The notes below the pieces were generated by a model that did not search any database, was not told where the DNA came from, and was given only the letters and a program-made list of their open reading frames with translations. Positions 60,534 to 64,000 of a stretch of DNA of 64,000 nt are shown one piece after another (position 1 is the first letter of the stretch; each line of letters opens with the position of its first letter). The stretch is from JALEFZ01 sp039817415 (GTDB lineage: Bacteria > Bacteroidota > Bacteroidia > J057). The stretch spans positions 176,578 to 240,577 of the forward strand of contig JBCBVV010000005.1 of assembly GCA_039817415.1 (NCBI GenBank). Reading direction: 5' to 3'. The position numbers and the translations under genes are program-made.

Positions 60534-61589
60534 ATGACAATGGACGGTACTGCGGTTATTTATACCCATGGCATGTTCAAGGACAACCACGCCAAAACAG
60601 CTCATGGGCTCTTGAGAGGCTCTACCCGATATCAAATTGAGGCCGTCATTGACCCTGTATTTGCGGGAAAAGACGCAGGTACGTTGCTAGATGGAGAAAA
60701 GCGCGATATCCCTGTAGTTCCCCATGTGGCCAGCCTACAAGCAATGGGAATCAAGGTGGACTACTTCATTTTAGGGATTGCCAATGCAGGTGGTGTCCTC
60801 AATCGTGAATGGTTTCCAGAAATCAAGGCCGCTATGGCCCAAGGAATGGGCATCGTTAGTGGCATGCACGAACCCATGACCGAAATTCCTGAGATCCATT
60901 CTCTCGCACAGGAATATGGCATCGAACTCATTGACATTCGCAAACCAAAAAGAAGAGAAGAACTTCATTTTTGGACAGGAGCTATAGAAAAGGTTCCATG
61001 TCCCATTATTCCCGTTCTTGGTGTAGACTGTGCGGTAGGCAAACGCACCACTGCCAAAATCATGGTAGAAGCTTGTAGAAAAAAAGGGCTCAAGGCTGAT
61101 ATGATTTATACAGGACAAACTGGCTGGATGCAAGGCTGGAAATATGGTTTTGTATTAGATTCAACTCTGAATGACTTTGTAGGAGGGGAATTAGAACATG
61201 CCATTGTTTCCTGTTGGGAGAATGAGCAGCCCGACATCATCTTTGTAGAAGGACAGGCCGCCATGCGAAACCCTAGCGGTCCTTGCGGAGCAGAATTCTT
61301 GGTATCAGGCAAAGCAACTGGGGTCATTTTGGTACATCCTCCCGCAAGGGAATACTTTAAAGGCTGGAAAGAAACGGGCAGAAAGATCCCCCCTATCGAG
61401 AAAGAAATTACCTTGGTGGAGGCCTTTGATGTTCCGGTTTTGGGGATAGCCCTCAACACAAAGGGAATTCCCAAGCTGGAGGTAGCCAAACAGTACCAAG
61501 AGGAACTTAGTAGCCGATTGAAACTACCAGTCTCGCTGCCCATTGAAGAAGGTGTAGAAGAATTGGTAAGGGCTTGTCTCCCTTCTTAA
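60534..61589 (+). CDS. DUF1611 P-loop protein (DgcN-like)
   Basis: A 351-residue cytoplasmic protein. The N-terminal Rossmann-like half (1-155) carries GIANAGGVLN near 81; the C-terminal half has a P-loop GVDCAVGKRTTAK at 163-175, then YTGQTGWMQG and VEGQAAMRNPSGP. This matches DUF1611, the family of DgcN, reported as an N-acetyltransferase in D-glutamate breakdown that works with a DgcA racemase. The DgcA-type gene that usually follows is absent: the next gene is a phosphofructokinase. It is coupled to an upstream carboxypeptidase, which could release D-Glu-containing peptides (speculation). Function is inferred by family only. Confidence 0.8.
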   Translation: MTMDGTAVIYTHGMFKDNHAKTAHGLLRGSTRYQIEAVIDPVFAGKDAGTLLDGEKRDIPVVPHVASLQAMGIKVDYFILGIANAGGVLNREWFPEIKAAMAQGMGIVSGMHEPMTEIPEIHSLAQEYGIELIDIRKPKRREELHFWTGAIEKVPCPIIPVLGVDCAVGKRTTAKIMVEACRKKGLKADMIYTGQTGWMQGWKYGFVLDSTLNDFVGGELEHAIVSCWENEQPDIIFVEGQAAMRNPSGPCGAEFLVSGKATGVILVHPPAREYFKGWKETGRKIPPIEKEITLVEAFDVPVLGIALNTKGIPKLEVAKQYQEELSSRLKLPVSLPIEEGVEELVRACLPS

Positions 61590-61690
61590 TTAGCTATCTT
61601 CTTCATACAATATTCAATTAACATATATTCCTCATATTGCTTCCAACTCAAGGGAAATGATAGGATCATTCCTTTGAAAATCATCAAATC

Positions 61691-62791
61691 ATGAAAAAGA
61701 AGCTTCTGGTCCTCACTGGTGGAGGAGATTGCCCTGGTCTGAATGCAGTTATTCGTGCAGTAGTTCGTCGTGCCCAACAAGAAGGAGATTGGGAGGTATT
61801 TGGTTGTATCGATGCCTTCAACGGAATCCTGAATGGCAAACCTTATCATATTGTTTCCTTGATGGGAAAGGCAACATCAGGTATTCATGTCAGAGGAGGA
61901 ACCATCATCGGTACCACCAATAAAGGGGGTCCATTCAACTATCCCGTAAAGCAAGAAGACGGAAGCGTCGTGCTCATGGATAAGTCAGACGACTTAATTG
62001 CGGGGTTAAATGAATTGGGCTTTGAAGCTGTCATTAGCATTGGTGGAGATGGTTCTCAGGCGATTTCTCAGAAGCTATTTGAAAAGGGGGTCAATATCAT
62101 CGGTGTACCCAAGACCATTGACAATGATTTGTCTGCTACGGATATGACCTTTGGCTACCAAACGGCGGTACAGATTGCGACGGAGAGTTTAGATAGATTG
62201 GTAACAACCGCTTCCAGCCACCACAGAACCATCATCATGGAAGTGATGGGCCGTGATGCAGGTTGGATTGCGTTGAGTGCTGCGATTGCAGGTGGAGCTG
62301 AGGTTTGCTTGATTCCAGAGATTCCCTACGATGTACAGAAGGTACGCGAAAAAATAGAAGCAAGGTATACGGACGGTCGTGGCTTCGCCAATATCGTCAT
62401 CGCCGAAGGCGCCAAGGCCAAGGATGGACAGGTCATTTCCAGAACCAGCCATGAAGCAGGTTACCGCAACAAAGTCCTAGGTGGCGTGGGCTTTACCCTT
62501 CAACAAGAACTTCTAGACTGTGGATGTGATGTTTCTACCCGTGTTACCGTATTGGGACATACACAGCGTGGAGGAAGCCCTATTGCTTTTGATAGAATCC
62601 TAGCCACTCAATTTGGCGTAAAAGCCTTCGAAATGGTGCTAGATAAGAAGTTTGGGAGAATGGCCTCTTTCCAACATAACACCATTATGGACGTGAGTTT
62701 GACAGAGGCGATTTCCTCTTATAATCACATTTCCCAAGATAGCTACCTGCTGCAGACAGCTAGGGGAATGGGGATTTGTTTGGGGGATTGA
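61691..62791 (+). CDS. 6-phosphofructokinase, PFK-mixed (possibly PPi-dependent) type
   Basis: Phosphofructokinase-family enzyme of 366 residues, longer than the pfkA at 24 kb. The donor-site residues are mixed: Gly121 in SIGGDGSQAI is the ATP type, while Lys141 in GVPKTIDNDLSAT is the form typical of pyrophosphate-dependent enzymes. The Asp pair in TIDND, the EVMGRDAGW substrate loop and GHTQRGGSPIAFDR are intact. This combination fits the PFK-mixed family (TIGR02483), whose donor cannot be called from sequence alone. It follows the DUF1611 gene with a 101-base gap and is closed by a terminator. Confidence 0.9.
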   Translation: MKKKLLVLTGGGDCPGLNAVIRAVVRRAQQEGDWEVFGCIDAFNGILNGKPYHIVSLMGKATSGIHVRGGTIIGTTNKGGPFNYPVKQEDGSVVLMDKSDDLIAGLNELGFEAVISIGGDGSQAISQKLFEKGVNIIGVPKTIDNDLSATDMTFGYQTAVQIATESLDRLVTTASSHHRTIIMEVMGRDAGWIALSAAIAGGAEVCLIPEIPYDVQKVREKIEARYTDGRGFANIVIAEGAKAKDGQVISRTSHEAGYRNKVLGGVGFTLQQELLDCGCDVSTRVTVLGHTQRGGSPIAFDRILATQFGVKAFEMVLDKKFGRMASFQHNTIMDVSLTEAISSYNHISQDSYLLQTARGMGICLGD

Positions 62792-62800
62792 TAGAAAGAA

Positions 62801-62842
62801 ATCAGCAATCGAGGGGATATTCCATGATTGCTGATATTTTTT
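62801..62842 (+). terminator. Terminator after the second phosphofructokinase gene
   Basis: Ten-base arms ATCAGCAATC / GATTGCTGAT around a 15-base loop, then a T-tract (ATTTTTT). It lies ten bases after the stop codon. Confidence 0.85.
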
Positions 62843-62867
62843 GCAAGCTGCCATCCTTTCCATTTGG

Positions 62868-63488
62868 CTACTTCTGTCGCCGCCTAAATTTCTCTCTATC
62901 AATTAAACTGCTCTTCCTTCGGTATATCCAATTTAGCATCCAGTTTAAGGCTTTGCTGCCCATTGTATTTCCATCTTTCTTCATAGATGGATCATAGAAA
63001 ATCTCTATTTCCAATCCTTTCAGCCTCCTGTAGAAGGCATTTGCCAAAGACGGATTATCATTGAGATTGAGAATCTCAAGGGCTTCACCAATTTTCAGTA
63101 TTTTGTTGTTAAACGTCCTGTTTCTAATGTTGGTATCCACACTATCAGGGATTTTCTGAATATCGAAAAGCTCCCACCAGTTTCTGACAACTTTCCCATC
63201 ATACCTAATTCGCACATCTGTAATAATAGCGGGACCTATGCCACTATTGGTTAAAGAAAGGGTAAACTTCTCAATAGAATTGTCAACAGCACGATGGGAT
63301 TTAAAGGTGCTCATTTCAACTCTTGGCCAAACGGACTTCCGTGAATACTCACGCATCATCTCTCGTTCCTCCTTCATGATTTGAGTTTGCTGAACGGATA
63401 CGATCAAGGCACAGAGACTAATAATCGTTACTCCTATAGCGATGATGTTCTGAGGATTTCTCACTTCTGATTTTAGAGTTTCGCTCAT
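62868..63488 (-). CDS. Hypothetical protein with N-terminal membrane anchor
   Basis: A 206-residue protein. One membrane helix lies at about 13-33 (NIIAIGVTIISLCALIVSVQQ), followed by a charged coiled segment (QIMKEEREMMREYSRKSVWPRVEM). Then comes a beta-rich domain (FTLSLTNSGIGPAIITDVRIRYDGKVV) that resembles an Ig-like or NEAT-type sandwich, and a basic C-terminus (SLIDREKFRRRQK). I do not recognise a family. It is convergent with the phosphofructokinase gene across a terminator. Confidence 0.6.
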   Translation of the reverse strand: MSETLKSEVRNPQNIIAIGVTIISLCALIVSVQQTQIMKEEREMMREYSRKSVWPRVEMSTFKSHRAVDNSIEKFTLSLTNSGIGPAIITDVRIRYDGKVVRNWWELFDIQKIPDSVDTNIRNRTFNNKILKIGEALEILNLNDNPSLANAFYRRLKGLEIEIFYDPSMKKDGNTMGSKALNWMLNWIYRRKSSLIDREKFRRRQK

Positions 63489-63751
63489 GGGAATTTCAGT
63501 TTCAATGTAGCAGTTGGTATGATTCAGTTGGAGTATTATCTAAGAGGCGTTGTGGCGCATATCCCTTGCCCTTGTTCAATAGAATATACAAAATATTGCC
63601 ATGTACCATCTACCTATCCACTAACTTAGAATGGCTAATTTCTACTTTATTTTGGGGGAATATTCTAAATAGATACATGCTCTCCTAGGTATAAAACCCA
63701 GAGTAGCAGGTTGAAATTTGGCCCATCATAAGGCCTTTTTTTATCTTATAA
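63489..63751. other. Intergenic region
   Basis: About 260 bases with no gene and no clear structure. It lies between the start of the membrane-anchored protein gene and the end of the thioesterase-like gene. A short palindrome-poor, A/T-rich stretch is all I see. Confidence 0.4.
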
Positions 63752-64000
63752 TCAGCGCTTATTCAGCATCAAATTTCTGCAGAAAGCTTTGATTTTTTCC
63801 CAAGACTGAACAATTGCTGCCTTATCTCCCTCTATTGTCCCCCCATACTCAAATTTGTAGGCCTTCCCTCCGATATACATTTGGCCCTCCCGCCCTTTAG
63901 AAATATAGTCGAGATTACGAGAGATCAAATGGCCGGCATTTTCGAACTGGACATTTTCAACATCATGGGAGAAGTTATTTACTTTGAGCCTTTCTTCCAT
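63752..64000 (-). CDS. C-terminal end of a BAAT-like acyl-CoA thioester hydrolase (truncated by the window)
   Basis: Only 82 residues lie in the window, and the 5' end is probably beyond the edge, since the first codon shown is merely the nearest ATG. The tail reads ERLKVNNFSHDVENVQFENAGHLIS, with the His of the Ser-Asp-His triad in ENAGHLI, and then YKFEYGGTIEGDKAAIVQSWEKIKAF. This combination resembles the BAAT/acyl-CoA thioester hydrolase C-terminal domain (alpha/beta-hydrolase fold). I judge this from memory; the catalytic nucleophile is outside the window. Confidence 0.5.
   Translation of the reverse strand: MEERLKVNNFSHDVENVQFENAGHLISRNLDYISKGREGQMYIGGKAYKFEYGGTIEGDKAAIVQSWEKIKAFCRNLMLNKR

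Noticed and set aside
1..64000. tRNA, rRNA, CRISPR, insertion-sequence or prophage content.
   Set aside because: No TΨC-arm-like GTTCGAATCC pattern in cloverleaf context, no spaced direct repeats, and no transposase or integrase motif was seen by eye; a tRNAscan/IS search would be needed to exclude divergent copies.

Overview
The window looks like chromosomal DNA from a member of the Bacteroidota. Two proteins carry type IX secretion (T9SS) C-terminal sorting domains. There is an SprA-like outer-membrane barrel with the phylum-typical FDKVF block, a fabH-(lipoprotein)-efp-accB-accC cluster, DUF5916 and DUF5117/5118-type envelope proteins, many short lipoproteins, TAnnTTTG-type -7 promoter elements and few Shine-Dalgarno sequences. 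The class cannot be fixed from the sequence alone; a free-living saprospirian or cytophagian is a guess. I see no rRNA, tRNA, CRISPR array, transposase, integrase or phage gene. Most of the window reads as ordinary core and envelope genes.

Layout. 1-9 kb: the 3' part of an NtrY-like sensor kinase, a large SprA-like barrel, a WecA-type polyprenyl-phosphate sugar transferase and a GT4 glycosyltransferase (surface glycan synthesis). 9-14 kb: a lone nuoN, a small DUF6616-like gene, pyrD, a secreted protein and murI. 14-23 kb: two divergent giants, a T9SS-exported propeller protein with Ser/Thr-rich beta segments and a 1917-residue alpha-2-macroglobulin with a CNEQ thioester motif. 23-30 kb: panD, pfkA, then fabH, a lipoprotein, efp, accB and accC. 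30-41 kb: an orphan ABC-3 metal permease, two small envelope proteins, a methyltransferase, lipoproteins, a beta-barrel, YyaL, a fatty-acid-hydroxylase-like protein, a Na+/H+ antiporter with a histidine-periodic loop, a HAD phosphatase and a TPR protein. 41-53 kb: SulP transporter, DUF937, aroB, a MORN/TonB protein, a metzincin-like protease, a second methyltransferase and a DUF5916 barrel. 52.7-58 kb: a protein resembling the VLRF1 branch of the eRF1 superfamily, a PKD/T9SS protein, a hairpin-rich interval and a two-gene toxin-antitoxin module (MqsR-like toxin, HTH-Panacea antitoxin). 58-64 kb: M14 carboxypeptidase, DUF1611 (DgcN-like) protein, a second phosphofructokinase, a membrane-anchored hypothetical protein and the C-terminal end of a BAAT-like thioesterase.

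How the genes fit together. FabH with AccB and AccC covers malonyl-CoA supply and initiation of fatty-acid synthesis. MurI supplies D-glutamate for peptidoglycan, and WecA plus GT4 supply surface polysaccharide. PanD, PyrD and AroB are single biosynthetic steps scattered among envelope genes. The most interesting points are the VLRF1-like candidate ribosome-rescue factor, preceded by an orphan terminator; the MqsR/Panacea module with an 11-bp inverted repeat in its promoter region; the unusual T9SS protein opposite the macroglobulin; an EF-P with Arg instead of the usual Lys at its tip; and a tetrapeptide histidine repeat in the antiporter. Twelve strong intrinsic-terminator hairpins mark most transcription-unit ends.
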